Source: Caryophanales bacterium (GTDB lineage Bacteria > Bacillota > Bacilli > Exiguobacteriales > Exiguobacteriaceae). Taken from it: a stretch of DNA of 64,000 nucleotides. The notes beneath the pieces were generated by a model. That model worked only from the letters and a program-made list of their open reading frames with translations, ran no database searches and was not told where the DNA came from. Positions 24,091-32,463 of this stretch are shown piece by piece. How positions within the stretch are numbered: the first letter of the stretch is position 1; every line of letters begins with the position of its first letter. The DNA lies in the NCBI GenBank assembly GCA_902363455.1, contig CABJAC010000001.1, forward strand, positions 248,001-312,000, in the 5' to 3' direction. The position numbers and the translations under genes are program-made.

Positions 24091-25704
24091 ATGAATCGAG
24101 CCTGGTGGAAAGAAGCCGTTGTCTATCAAGTGTACTGGCGCAGTTTTAAGGACTCGAACGGAGACGGAATGGGCGATTTACGGGGTGTAATTGAAAAGTT
24201 GGATTACATCGCGTCGCTCGGTGTGGATGTCATCTGGTTGAACCCCTGTTATACATCACCTGATATCGATAACGGATATGATATTTCCGACTATTATACG
24301 ATCATGGAAAAGGCGGGAACGCTGTCCGATTTGGAGGAATTGATTGCGGCAGCCCATGAGCGGGGCTTAAAACTGATTCTTGATCTTGTCGTCAACCATA
24401 CGAGTGACCAACACGCTTGGTTCGAGGAGTCGCGACGTGGCAAAACGGGCGAAAAGGCGGACTGGTACATTTGGCAGGACGGGGAAAAAGGAACACCTCC
24501 GAATAACTGGCGCTCCTATTTTGCACCGAGTCCGTGGACATGGGATGAGACACGCGAGCAGTATTATTTCCACTCGTTTGCATCGGAGCAACCGGACTTG
24601 AACTGGGAACATCCAGCCGTCCGCCAAGCCGTCTATACGATGATGCGGTGGTGGGCGGACAAAGGCATCGACGGATTCCGGATGGATGTCATCAATTTGA
24701 TTAAAAAACGCGCCTCGTTTGCGGATGTTGCCGATCCTTTTGATCTGTCCTATCTCGGGAATCAACCGGGCATCCACTCTTTTTTACAAGAAATGCATGA
24801 CGAGGTGCTCGCGGGAACTGATTTATTTACGGTCGGAGAAATTCCGTTCGTCGGTCCGGAAGACGGTTTGCTGTACGTTGGGGAAGAGCGGAATGAACTA
24901 CGGACGCTTTTTCACTTTGAAGTCGCAGACGATATGGAGACGATGGACTTACCGCGGTTCAAGCAGATTCAAAAACAGTGGTATGAAGCACTCTATCCAA
25001 GCGGTATCGCGTCCCAGTTCTTAAACAACCACGACCATACACGCCAAGTGACCCGGTTCGGAAGCGAACGGTACCGGGTCGAAAGTGCGAAATTACTTGG
25101 TTTGATGTTACACACGTTACCGGGTATCCCGTATATCTATCAAGGCGAAGAAATCGGCATGACCGGGATTCGTTTTTCTGATCCGGAAGCCTATCAAGAC
25201 GTCGCGTTCCGGAATCAATACGCAGAACGGGTGGCAGCGGGTGAATCACCGGGGACTGTCCTGTCATCGATGCAGATGCGGGCACGGGACAATTCCCGGA
25301 CACCGATGCAGTGGGATGCCGGTCCTTCAGCGGGATTCACAACGTCTGCGACACCTTGGATGACGGTGAATCCAAACTATTCCGAGATCAACGTGGAAAC
25401 AGCAGAACAAGACCCGGATTCTGCTCTTCATTTTTACCGGAAATTGATTGCGCTTCGAAAACAACATCCGGTCATGGTATACGGCCTTTATCGGGATTTG
25501 GCCATTCAAGATCCGTATCTGTACGTCTATGAACGAGTACTGGATGGGACGACGTGGCGGATTGTACTGAACGTACACGATGAACCGATCACGATGACGT
25601 TCGGGTTGCCGGAAGACCAGTTGATGCTGACAAATTATGAGACGCATGACAGGAATCTTTTGGCTCCGTATGAAGCCCGATTGTATCAATATCAGGTGCG
25701 GTAA
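24091..25704 (+). CDS. malL: GH13 alpha-glucosidase (oligo-1,6-glucosidase type)
   Basis: 537 aa, slightly shorter than B. subtilis MalL (561). Begins with WWKEAVVYQVYWRSFKDSNG. Conserved GH13 regions: DLVVNHTSD (about 98-106), GFRMDVINLI with nucleophile Asp199, FTVGEIP with acid/base Glu250, and FLNNHDHTRQV with the third carboxylate. It would hydrolyse isomalto- or malto-oligosaccharides, sucrose-like glucosides or similar inside the cell (no signal peptide). Start ATG 24091 after AAGGAG. Single gene with no transporter next to it. The enzyme class is firm; the substrate, and so the gene symbol, is less so (trehalose-6-phosphate hydrolase is less likely). Confidence 0.85.
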   Translation: MNRAWWKEAVVYQVYWRSFKDSNGDGMGDLRGVIEKLDYIASLGVDVIWLNPCYTSPDIDNGYDISDYYTIMEKAGTLSDLEELIAAAHERGLKLILDLVVNHTSDQHAWFEESRRGKTGEKADWYIWQDGEKGTPPNNWRSYFAPSPWTWDETREQYYFHSFASEQPDLNWEHPAVRQAVYTMMRWWADKGIDGFRMDVINLIKKRASFADVADPFDLSYLGNQPGIHSFLQEMHDEVLAGTDLFTVGEIPFVGPEDGLLYVGEERNELRTLFHFEVADDMETMDLPRFKQIQKQWYEALYPSGIASQFLNNHDHTRQVTRFGSERYRVESAKLLGLMLHTLPGIPYIYQGEEIGMTGIRFSDPEAYQDVAFRNQYAERVAAGESPGTVLSSMQMRARDNSRTPMQWDAGPSAGFTTSATPWMTVNPNYSEINVETAEQDPDSALHFYRKLIALRKQHPVMVYGLYRDLAIQDPYLYVYERVLDGTTWRIVLNVHDEPITMTFGLPEDQLMLTNYETHDRNLLAPYEARLYQYQVR

Positions 25705-25724
25705 ACGACAGGAATTATATCACT

Positions 25725-25790
25725 AAAAAATCCGGAAATCGTTTACTCTTCATCAAGAAATGAGGAGCAGACAGATTGCCGGATTTTTTT
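25725..25790. terminator. Bidirectional terminator
   Basis: AAAAAATCCGG.AAT pairs with ATTGCCGGATTTTTTT with inner pairing between, flanked by A and T tracts. It serves the alpha-glucosidase gene and the convergent MBL hydrolase gene. Confidence 0.8.
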
Positions 25791-25799
25791 CGAATGACT

Positions 25800-26528
25800 T
25801 CAAGGATATCCATTTCGTTTTTTTGCGGACAAGACCTGTTCAAACCGATCGACTGCTTGACGCATGTCGAAACTTGGTGCGACCACGAGTGGACCGTGAC
25901 CAACTGCGAGCACGTCCGGTGTCAGTTCTGTTAATTGATGGGCTGACTGAAGCGCCACTTCCTTATCCCATGTCGCAAGCGACGGAAAAGGAAACTGCCA
26001 CCGGGTATCGCCCGAAACAGCCAAACCACCTTGTGTTTGAAAGGCATCACCGGCAATCAAGGTCCGGCTGCCCTCGTGCCAGAGCGAAATTGAGCCTGGG
26101 GTATGTCCGGGAGAGGCGATGACACTTAAGCTGCCGACCTGCTGACCACTTTCGAGCAACCGATCCGGACGGGTTTTAATGTTTTTCGGAATCCCGCCTT
26201 TGAGCGGTGTCGTTTCGCCTTCCCGTAATGATTCATCCCCGCTGAGCAATGCGGCGTCCCGGTAACTGATCGAGACTTCGGCAAGTGGGAAAGCACTTGC
26301 CAAAAAGTCGAGTGAACCGACATGGTCCGCATGCGCATGGGTTAAGACGATGGACTGTAACGGTTTATCAAATGATTTGATGACGGAATAGATAGCTTTG
26401 GCGTTCAGTGAAATCCCGGTATCAATTAAAGTAAGGCTGTCTGCTTCTTCAAATAAGTAACAGTTGACCGGAAAAAAAGACGGGGTCGTTTGCAGTTGAT
26501 GAAGTCGTTCGATGGTTGATAGATGCAT
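25800..26528 (-). CDS. Metallo-beta-lactamase fold hydrolase
   Basis: 242 aa. Zn-binding motif THAHADH at about 63-69, then GHTPGS (third His), GDAFQ (bridging Asp) and GHGP near the end. N-terminal half begins with the strand pair NCYLFEEADSLTLIDTG. This is the glyoxalase II-like/YflN branch of MBL hydrolases, mostly uncharacterised thioester or lactone hydrolases. Cytoplasmic, monocistronic. No substrate is assigned. Confidence 0.88.
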   Translation of the reverse strand: MHLSTIERLHQLQTTPSFFPVNCYLFEEADSLTLIDTGISLNAKAIYSVIKSFDKPLQSIVLTHAHADHVGSLDFLASAFPLAEVSISYRDAALLSGDESLREGETTPLKGGIPKNIKTRPDRLLESGQQVGSLSVIASPGHTPGSISLWHEGSRTLIAGDAFQTQGGLAVSGDTRWQFPFPSLATWDKEVALQSAHQLTELTPDVLAVGHGPLVVAPSFDMRQAVDRFEQVLSAKKRNGYP

Positions 26529-26596
26529 CTAGATACACTCCCTCGTCAAAGTATTCACTTTTCTTTTAGTATCGCCTGTTTCAGAACAGACGTCCA

Positions 26597-26625
26597 TCAA
26601 AAAACTCCCTCTAAAAAAGAGGGAG
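26597..26625 (-). terminator. Terminator of the SMP-30/YceI unit
   Basis: ACTCCCTCT pairs with AGAGGGAGT around a run of A; in the leftward reading the stem is followed by TTTTTT. Confidence 0.88.
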
Positions 26626-26633
26626 TCCATCGA

Positions 26634-27437
26634 TTAATAAGTTACTTCGAAAACAGCACCGGCATGTTCGGAATCGTCACCGTCTGCTGCCGTCGTGACA
26701 AGTAAACGGTCCTCGTACAAAATGGGACAAGTCGGATTGGATACAGGGAAGTCGACGTGAGCCAATTTTTCGCCTGTCTCAAGATTCCAGCGTGTCACGC
26801 AAGATCCGGCATAATGGGCGATGAACACATGACCCTCCCGATCTTTTGTCATCCCGTCCGGAAAACCTTCTTCTTTTTCCAAATCGATGGCGACACGACG
26901 ATTGGTCAACGGTTGGTCCGCAGCATAATCAAACGCATACACTTTTTTCGTCGGTGTATCGATGTGGTAAAGCGTTTTACCGTCTTCTGACCAGACCAAT
27001 CCGTTTGAGTTCGTCAAATTTTCGAGCAGGACATCAACGGAACCATCATGGCGCAAGCGATAAAGAGAAGCCGTCTCACCTTCTTCTTCATTAATGCTGC
27101 CGGCGACATATTGACCGGAAGGATCCAGTTTACCGTCATTCATTCTGTCTGAAGCAGGCAATGTTAATTGCGTTTCAAGCGAGAGATGCCCTTCCTTTAC
27201 ATCAAATGTTCCGAAGCCGTGTGCCGATGTGACACGAAGAAAGTCCGGCGCGTCCGTCAAGGCAATCGAAGTGATGGCACTTGGCAGTTGATACGGTTTT
27301 AAGGCCTCTGTCGTCAAATCATATACGAAAAAAAGCTGATTCGGGATATCGACGAAATAAAAGCGTTTTGTTTTAGCGTCGTACACCGGAGATTCACCGG
27401 TCTTACATGCAACATCGATAAAAAGTGAAACTGTCAT
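26634..27437 (-). CDS. SMP-30/gluconolactonase family protein
   Basis: 267 aa from the ATG at 27437, after AGGGGG; a longer reading would run into the YceI gene and is rejected. Six-bladed beta-propeller signatures: GESPVYDAKTKRFYFVDI (metal-binding Glu), MNDGKLDPSGQYVAGS, NSNGLVWSEDGKTLYHID (Asn and Asp ligands), FPDGMTKDREGHVFIAHY. These enzymes are calcium- or zinc-dependent lactonases for sugar acids. It lies 34 nt downstream of yceI and is probably co-transcribed with it. The family is firm; the lactone substrate is unknown. Confidence 0.9.
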   Translation of the reverse strand: MTVSLFIDVACKTGESPVYDAKTKRFYFVDIPNQLFFVYDLTTEALKPYQLPSAITSIALTDAPDFLRVTSAHGFGTFDVKEGHLSLETQLTLPASDRMNDGKLDPSGQYVAGSINEEEGETASLYRLRHDGSVDVLLENLTNSNGLVWSEDGKTLYHIDTPTKKVYAFDYAADQPLTNRRVAIDLEKEEGFPDGMTKDREGHVFIAHYAGSCVTRWNLETGEKLAHVDFPVSNPTCPILYEDRLLVTTAADGDDSEHAGAVFEVTY

Positions 27438-27471
27438 CTGTTTTCCCCCTACACATTGTATGATCTCTCTA

Positions 27472-27999
27472 TTATTTTGCGTGAATGAACTCAAGATGAA
27501 GTTGGAACTTAACGTCACTGCCGACTAAGACACCACCGGCCTCAAGTGCGACGTTCCACGTCAAGTTATAGTCCTCGCGTTTGACTTTACCGTCCACTTC
27601 AAAACCGGACCGTGTATTTCCCCAAGGATCGACCCCGCTACCTTCATACTCGACCTGAAACGTTTCCGTACGCGTGACATCCTTAATCGTCAAAGCGCCT
27701 GTCACTTCATATTCGTCACCGGACAGTTTTTTAAATGATGTCACTTGGTAAGTGATGTTTGGATACTGCTCGACATCAAAAAAATCGGCGGATTTCAAAT
27801 GTGTATCGCGGTCTTTACTGCGCGTATCGATTGAAGCAACGGGAATCGTTACGACAGCGGAAGCATTCTCCAAATCGTTTGCCTCTCCGTTGACATCAAA
27901 TGTAAAATCACGAAATTCTCCTTTAACTTTTGAAATCATCATATGCTTCACCGAAAATGTGATCGAGCTGTGGTCCTGATCGAGTTGATAAGTAGTCAT
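27472..27999 (-). CDS. YceI family lipocalin-like protein
   Basis: 175 aa, no signal peptide (begins MTTYQLDQDHSSITFSVKHM). The family signatures are FSVKHMMISKVKGEF, SIDTRSKDRDTHLKSADFF, TGALTIKDVTR and a terminal VGSDVKFQLHLEF. YceI proteins form an extended lipocalin-like barrel that binds isoprenoid quinones or similar amphiphiles. This cytoplasmic Gram-positive form is 15-20 residues shorter than exported relatives. Leads the unit with the SMP-30 gene. Confidence 0.93.
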   Translation of the reverse strand: MTTYQLDQDHSSITFSVKHMMISKVKGEFRDFTFDVNGEANDLENASAVVTIPVASIDTRSKDRDTHLKSADFFDVEQYPNITYQVTSFKKLSGDEYEVTGALTIKDVTRTETFQVEYEGSGVDPWGNTRSGFEVDGKVKREDYNLTWNVALEAGGVLVGSDVKFQLHLEFIHAK

Positions 28000-28133
28000 G
28001 GTTCATTCCTCCTCATCTTCACTTCATTTTTTGGCATGCAATGTATTGTTCCTTTTTCTTTTGATTCTAAAACCTTGAAATAGTTATGTCATTTTTTACC
28101 TTAAAAAGGCATAATGTATGGTGGAGGTGCTTT

Positions 28134-30353
28134 ATGAGAAGGAAATTATGTATGATATTGATTTTATTAGGTGCATCATATACCCCGCTAACAGTGGGAG
28201 CCGAAACGATTTCGAAAGGAATCGACTATACAAGCAAACAAGATCATTCGAGCGGTGTGCCGCAGACGATTCAACAAATCACTGTACAACCGGATCCGGG
28301 GAACTACTGGATGACGGGAAAAGGAAGGGATCATGTACTTGCGACGGAATCAGTTCCTTCGCAGGTCAATCGTTCGATGGCTGCCGGGAATCGTGTGGTA
28401 GCTGCCGTCAATGCGGATATGTACAAAGTCGCAAGCGGCTTGCCGATTGGTTTGCAAATTCAACAAAATGCCGTATTGGTCAGCCATAGTGTCAAGGAAT
28501 CAGCGTTAAAATTTCCGTCATTTGTCACCAATGGTCAAGGGAAGCCGGAAATCGGATCATATGGTGTCATCGGAACGTTGAAATCCGCTGCGCGTTCGAT
28601 GACGATCCATTCTGTCAATCGGAATGAAAATCTAGATAACCGTGTTGGTATTTTTACGAATGCACATCACGTATCTAAAACGATTAATTTTAGCGGGCTT
28701 TCGGATGCCATGAAAAAAGAAGCAGCCATTGTCACGTTAAAAGGAAATTCAATCAAAGCATTCAAACTGGGTCAATCCTATGATTGGACGGTACATCAGG
28801 TAGATACGACTTTCCGGTCAAACATTCCGATTCCGACAGACGGAGTCGTAGTAGTAGCGTTTGGAAAACAAAAGAAGCCGTTGCTTGACTTAGTCAAAGA
28901 AAATAAATTGACTACTCAAATCAATTTAATTCAGATGTCAAATTTACAAGTCAGAAATGATATCCAAGAAGCCGCTTCCGGATACAATTGGCTCGTGAAG
29001 GACGGGATTGGACTGGACTTAAATGCATTATCGGAAAATCACGACCGTTTCTTAATGATTGTGCGAAAAGCACGGACATTAATTGGTATAACAGCCAATC
29101 AAACGGTTCATATCATGACAGTCGATCAAGGAAGAACGACATCAAAAGGGTTTACGATGCTTGAAGCCGTTGCGCAAATGAAACGATTGGGTGCAGTTTC
29201 CGCATTAGCCTTTGATGGAGGCGGTTCGACCGAGATGATGGTCCGCCGGGCGGGCGAGTCCCCGGTTCGTACGGTGAATGTACCGGCTGATGGAAGAAGC
29301 CGTGCGGTAACGAACAGCTTGATGATTGCGACACGCTACGTTCCGGAAACATCCGTTGCATATATGATTCTTCCGGAACAACCGGAACTATACGTAGGTG
29401 AGACACGTCAATTAACCGTCAAACTGACAGATCGAAACAGTCAACCGATTAACGCGAGTCAAAAGAAAATAAAATTGACGGGTCTTGGTGTAAGTGGCAT
29501 GCAGGTGAAAGCACCGCTACAGCCCGGCAAATGGACAGGGCAGCTGGCTGTGGATCAGGCGAAGCGGTCGGTGACGATCAATGTGACGAACCGTTTATCA
29601 GGCATGACGTTTAATGGAGGAAAACCTTTCGCGCTTAAAGTGGGACAAACCGTGAAATTAACAAGTGATGGCTGGTTGAATGGAAGAAAAGTAATCATTC
29701 CATCATCAGAAAAAAAATATGGCATGCAGCAACCGATTGCTTCCATCACAAAAGATGTACTGACGGCTAAAAAAGCCGGCAAGACGATGCTGACATTATC
29801 AGCTGGCGGACAAACCGTTTCGCTTCCGTTAACTGTGACGGGATCGCAACCGGCATCAAAACCAGTGCCGAAGCCTTCAAACAAATCAATCGTTCTCGAC
29901 TCGTTCGAAAGCGGGACGTATACGTCAACATCTCCTTACGTTTCAAGCTATACGACGACAGTGAGTACAGAACAAAAAACAGCAGGTCGTTCTTCGCTGA
30001 AGCTGACGTATGATTATTCAGGCTGGACGAAACAAAATGGAGCAATGTATATCACGAATCCGAAGTGGAACATCACTGTTCCGGCGACGAAGTTATCACT
30101 GGATCTCTATGGTGACCGCAAAGCACCTTGGTTGCGGGCACAGCTGAAGGACGCAAAAGGAAAAGTGCATACGGTCGATTTCGTCAAACATGTTGACTGG
30201 ACAGGATTTAAAACCGTTGAGGCGAAAGTGGATCCGGCTTGGCCCGTGCCGGTGCAAGTGCAATCGCTTTATTTCGTGGAAACAGACATGAAGAAAAAGG
30301 GACAAGTTCAAAAAAGTAAAGTCTATCTCGATCAATTCAAGGTATGGTACTAA
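28134..30353 (+). CDS. Secreted NAGPA-type phosphodiester glycosidase domain protein
   Basis: 739 aa from ATG 28134 behind GTGGAGGTGC; a start 48 nt earlier has no ribosome site. Signal peptide about 1-23 (MILILLGASYTPLTVGA). Residues about 80-400 match the phosphodiester glycosidase (NAGPA, Pfam 09992) domain: VVAAVNADMY, GLPIGLQIQQNAVL, MLEAVAQMKRLGA, AFDGGGSTEM, DGRSRAVTNSL. Then an Ig-like Big-type domain (about 410-590), a Pro/Lys linker (QPASKPVPKPSNKS), and a C-terminal jelly-roll-like domain of about 150 residues (VLDSFESGTYTSTSPY). No anchor motif is seen, so it is probably released. Such proteins act on glycan phosphodiesters, for instance wall teichoic acid linkages; the substrate here is inference. 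Confidence 0.85.
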   Translation: MRRKLCMILILLGASYTPLTVGAETISKGIDYTSKQDHSSGVPQTIQQITVQPDPGNYWMTGKGRDHVLATESVPSQVNRSMAAGNRVVAAVNADMYKVASGLPIGLQIQQNAVLVSHSVKESALKFPSFVTNGQGKPEIGSYGVIGTLKSAARSMTIHSVNRNENLDNRVGIFTNAHHVSKTINFSGLSDAMKKEAAIVTLKGNSIKAFKLGQSYDWTVHQVDTTFRSNIPIPTDGVVVVAFGKQKKPLLDLVKENKLTTQINLIQMSNLQVRNDIQEAASGYNWLVKDGIGLDLNALSENHDRFLMIVRKARTLIGITANQTVHIMTVDQGRTTSKGFTMLEAVAQMKRLGAVSALAFDGGGSTEMMVRRAGESPVRTVNVPADGRSRAVTNSLMIATRYVPETSVAYMILPEQPELYVGETRQLTVKLTDRNSQPINASQKKIKLTGLGVSGMQVKAPLQPGKWTGQLAVDQAKRSVTINVTNRLSGMTFNGGKPFALKVGQTVKLTSDGWLNGRKVIIPSSEKKYGMQQPIASITKDVLTAKKAGKTMLTLSAGGQTVSLPLTVTGSQPASKPVPKPSNKSIVLDSFESGTYTSTSPYVSSYTTTVSTEQKTAGRSSLKLTYDYSGWTKQNGAMYITNPKWNITVPATKLSLDLYGDRKAPWLRAQLKDAKGKVHTVDFVKHVDWTGFKTVEAKVDPAWPVPVQVQSLYFVETDMKKKGQVQKSKVYLDQFKVWY

Positions 30354-30422
30354 ACGACAGGGCAGACTGATAGAATGTGGACGCGCCTCCTGTTCCTGTA
30401 AAGACTATTTGAATTTTAGATG

Positions 30423-30465
30423 AAGGCAGGGAGAGGATTAAAAAAATCCTCTCCCTGCCTTTTAT
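30423..30465. terminator. Bidirectional terminator
   Basis: AAGGCAGGGAGAGGAT pairs perfectly with ATCCTCTCCCTGCCTT, then TTTA. It lies between the convergent NAGPA gene and the metal/persulfide repressor gene. Confidence 0.9.
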
Positions 30466-30469
30466 AGGA

Positions 30470-30733
30470 TCAGCGGCTTTTCACGAGAAGGTTAACCGCT
30501 TCCTTGACTAATTCTTCAGTTTGACCTTCACCTGTTTGTTCTGCTTCTTTCACACATTCGATAAGATTGGAACTCACGACAACACCGATCGTCCGGTCAA
30601 TCGCGGAACGGGCGGCCGAGAGCTGCGTAATGACATCCCGACAATCCTGACCTTCTTCCATCATCCGTAAAATGCCGCGAAGTTGTCCTTCGATTCGGCT
30701 TACCCGATTCTTCATCTTTCGATCATAATCCAT
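30470..30733 (-). CDS. CsoR/FrmR-family repressor, CstR-like persulfide sensor by key residues
   Basis: 87 aa, all-helical DUF156 fold (MKNRVSRIEGQLRGILRMMEEG). In copper-sensing CsoR the metal site is Cys-His-Cys. Here the Cys positions are 31 (QDCRD) and 60 (LIECV), while the position four residues before Cys60, His in CsoR, is Asn56. Cys31/Cys60 with no His is the pattern of CstR, which responds to persulfides. So a sulfur-stress sensor is more likely than a copper sensor. No sulfurtransferase, copZ or copA lies next to it, so its target is elsewhere or it is an orphan. The ribosome site GGAGG precedes the ATG. Confidence 0.88.
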   Translation of the reverse strand: MDYDRKMKNRVSRIEGQLRGILRMMEEGQDCRDVITQLSAARSAIDRTIGVVVSSNLIECVKEAEQTGEGQTEELVKEAVNLLVKSR

Positions 30734-30959
30734 TTATTTTCCTCCATTCCAAGATACAATCCGTCTGTTCAATACCTTTATGCTATGCCCATCACGGTAT
30801 TGCTGTCAATTGAGTCGCTTTTTGAGCTATATTTTTAGAGAGAACAGGGAATATGGATGTGGTGGACAAAAAAATGAAAAAATATCAAAAATTAAATCGA
30901 TTTCGCGTCAGCTTACGTATACTATATGATAAGGCTGACTGATCACAAGGAGGAGAAGG

Positions 30960-31505
30960 ATGCATACTCAATCCGATGAATCGCTTTATCATGGGATGCG
31001 CAGTGGAGATGAACAAGCCCTCGAAGTACTGTATGACAAGTACGAAAGGCTATTGTTCTCGTTCGCTCATCGCTTTACGAATAACGATCGTTTATCTGAG
31101 GAAGTCATTCAAGAAGTGTGGATGAAAATATGGAATGGCCGCGTTGATTTTAATACCGACAAAGGAAAGTTTTCTTCGTGGATTTTAACGATTACCCGTA
31201 ATGCCGCGCTTGACTGTCTCAGACGGGAAAAACGGCAACCGACGATTGAAGTCGAAGAAAGGGACGGTGGATACGACGAACCTGTCGAGCGAACCGTCAT
31301 CCAGCGTGAAACGGCAACTGAAGTCCGGGACGCTGTCAATGAGCTGAAACCTGATCAACAAGAGTTAATCGAACTTGTTTATTTTAAAGGACTTACCCAG
31401 CAACAAATTTCCGATCAATTAAATATGCCGCTCGGAACGGTAAAAACAAGAATCAGGAGTGCCATTCAGGCTCTTCGTAAATTATTAGATGGGAGGGAAC
31501 GTTGA
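30960..31505 (+). CDS. ECF-type sigma factor
   Basis: 181 aa. Region 2 at about 20-90 (DKYERLLFSFAHRFTN then EEVIQEVWMKIW and SWILTITRNAALDCLRR) and region 4 at about 125-178 (LKPDQQELIELVYFKGLTQQQ, then LNMPLGTVKTRIRSA). Directs RNA polymerase to stress promoters. The next gene is its anti-sigma factor, with stop and start overlapping by one base (TGATG). AAGGAGGAGAAGG precedes the start. The group resembles SigK-RskA pairs of Gram-positives. The signal is not known. Confidence 0.94.
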   Translation: MHTQSDESLYHGMRSGDEQALEVLYDKYERLLFSFAHRFTNNDRLSEEVIQEVWMKIWNGRVDFNTDKGKFSSWILTITRNAALDCLRREKRQPTIEVEERDGGYDEPVERTVIQRETATEVRDAVNELKPDQQELIELVYFKGLTQQQISDQLNMPLGTVKTRIRSAIQALRKLLDGRER

Positions 31506-32257
31506 TGGAAGAACGTTGTCATAACTTAATCGACTATTTCAACAACACATTATCAGCCGGAGACCGCGACGCGTTCGAAGCACATTTGGCGACTTGTGAT
31601 GATTGCAAACAGGCGCTTCAAGACATGCAAGACCTGATGTTGCCCATCGCGGAGTCACTTCCAGCACGACCGGTACCGACAGGCATGAAATCAAGAATTC
31701 TTGGAGAAGTTCTCGGTTCGGCGAATGAACCGGTGGAATCGGCTCCGATAAAGGAGACGACTCAAGAAACTTTGCGTCCGTCCGACATGGAAGCCATGCG
31801 CGAAAAGAAAAATAAAAAACGTTCGGTTCCACTCGGTTGGCTGATGAGTATTGCAGCTGCGCTGATTTTATCCCTCGGGGCAAATGCCTATTTCTTGTCG
31901 CAAGACGATCCGTCTCCGGCGGACGAATTTGCGATGGATGAAGTGAAAGGAATCGGCAATTTTGAAAGTACCGCGTCCATTAAAGGGTCGAGTATGATTT
32001 TTACAAAAGATAAAAAAGAGTACATGCTTGTACAATTAAAAGATTTACCTCCGCTTCAGGAAGGTGAACTTTATCAGATGTGGACGATCCAAGGAGACAC
32101 ACCACGTGCGAACGGAATCATTGAAAAAGATGGAGAGGCAGCCGCAGTCTTCCCGTTAAAAGGGGACGGTACCATTGATGCAGTAGCCATTACGGTTGAG
32201 CCGGAACCGGATCTTGAGAAACCGACCGGTGAAGTTGTCGCTTCAGCCGTCCTATAA
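31505..32257 (+). CDS. Membrane anti-sigma factor with zinc-binding ZAS head and RskA domain
   Basis: 250 aa. ATG 31505 is chosen over an adjacent TTG; GGGAGGG lies 7 nt before. Zinc-binding anti-sigma motif H27-x3-C31-x2-C34 (AHLATCDDC) in the first 40 residues, one transmembrane segment at about 112-135 (LGWLMSIAAALILSLGANAYF), and an external RskA-type domain (YMLVQLKDLPPLQEGELYQM, AVAITVEPEP). It should hold the upstream sigma factor inactive at the membrane. Ends in a clear terminator. Confidence 0.92.
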   Translation: MEERCHNLIDYFNNTLSAGDRDAFEAHLATCDDCKQALQDMQDLMLPIAESLPARPVPTGMKSRILGEVLGSANEPVESAPIKETTQETLRPSDMEAMREKKNKKRSVPLGWLMSIAAALILSLGANAYFLSQDDPSPADEFAMDEVKGIGNFESTASIKGSSMIFTKDKKEYMLVQLKDLPPLQEGELYQMWTIQGDTPRANGIIEKDGEAAAVFPLKGDGTIDAVAITVEPEPDLEKPTGEVVASAVL

Positions 32258-32291
32258 ATTTCAGATTTTAAATAATCGAATAAACCGTAGC

Positions 32292-32326
32292 AAAAAAGAA
32301 CGTAATCGTGGATTGCGTTCTTTTTT
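32292..32326 (+). terminator. Terminator of the sigma/anti-sigma operon
   Basis: AAAAAAGAACG.AATC pairs with GATT.CGTTCTTTTTT around a short loop, ending in a T6 run. Confidence 0.88.
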
Positions 32327-32463
32327 ATCGGACTTTTTTAGGCTTGAATCTCTTTTTTATAAAAAAACTGTTCATTTTGGTGAAATTTGATGAGAAGACT
32401 GAAGAAATGAGGACAAGCAGACGATACTAATAAGAATGTCAGTCAAAAAGAGAGGCACTTATC

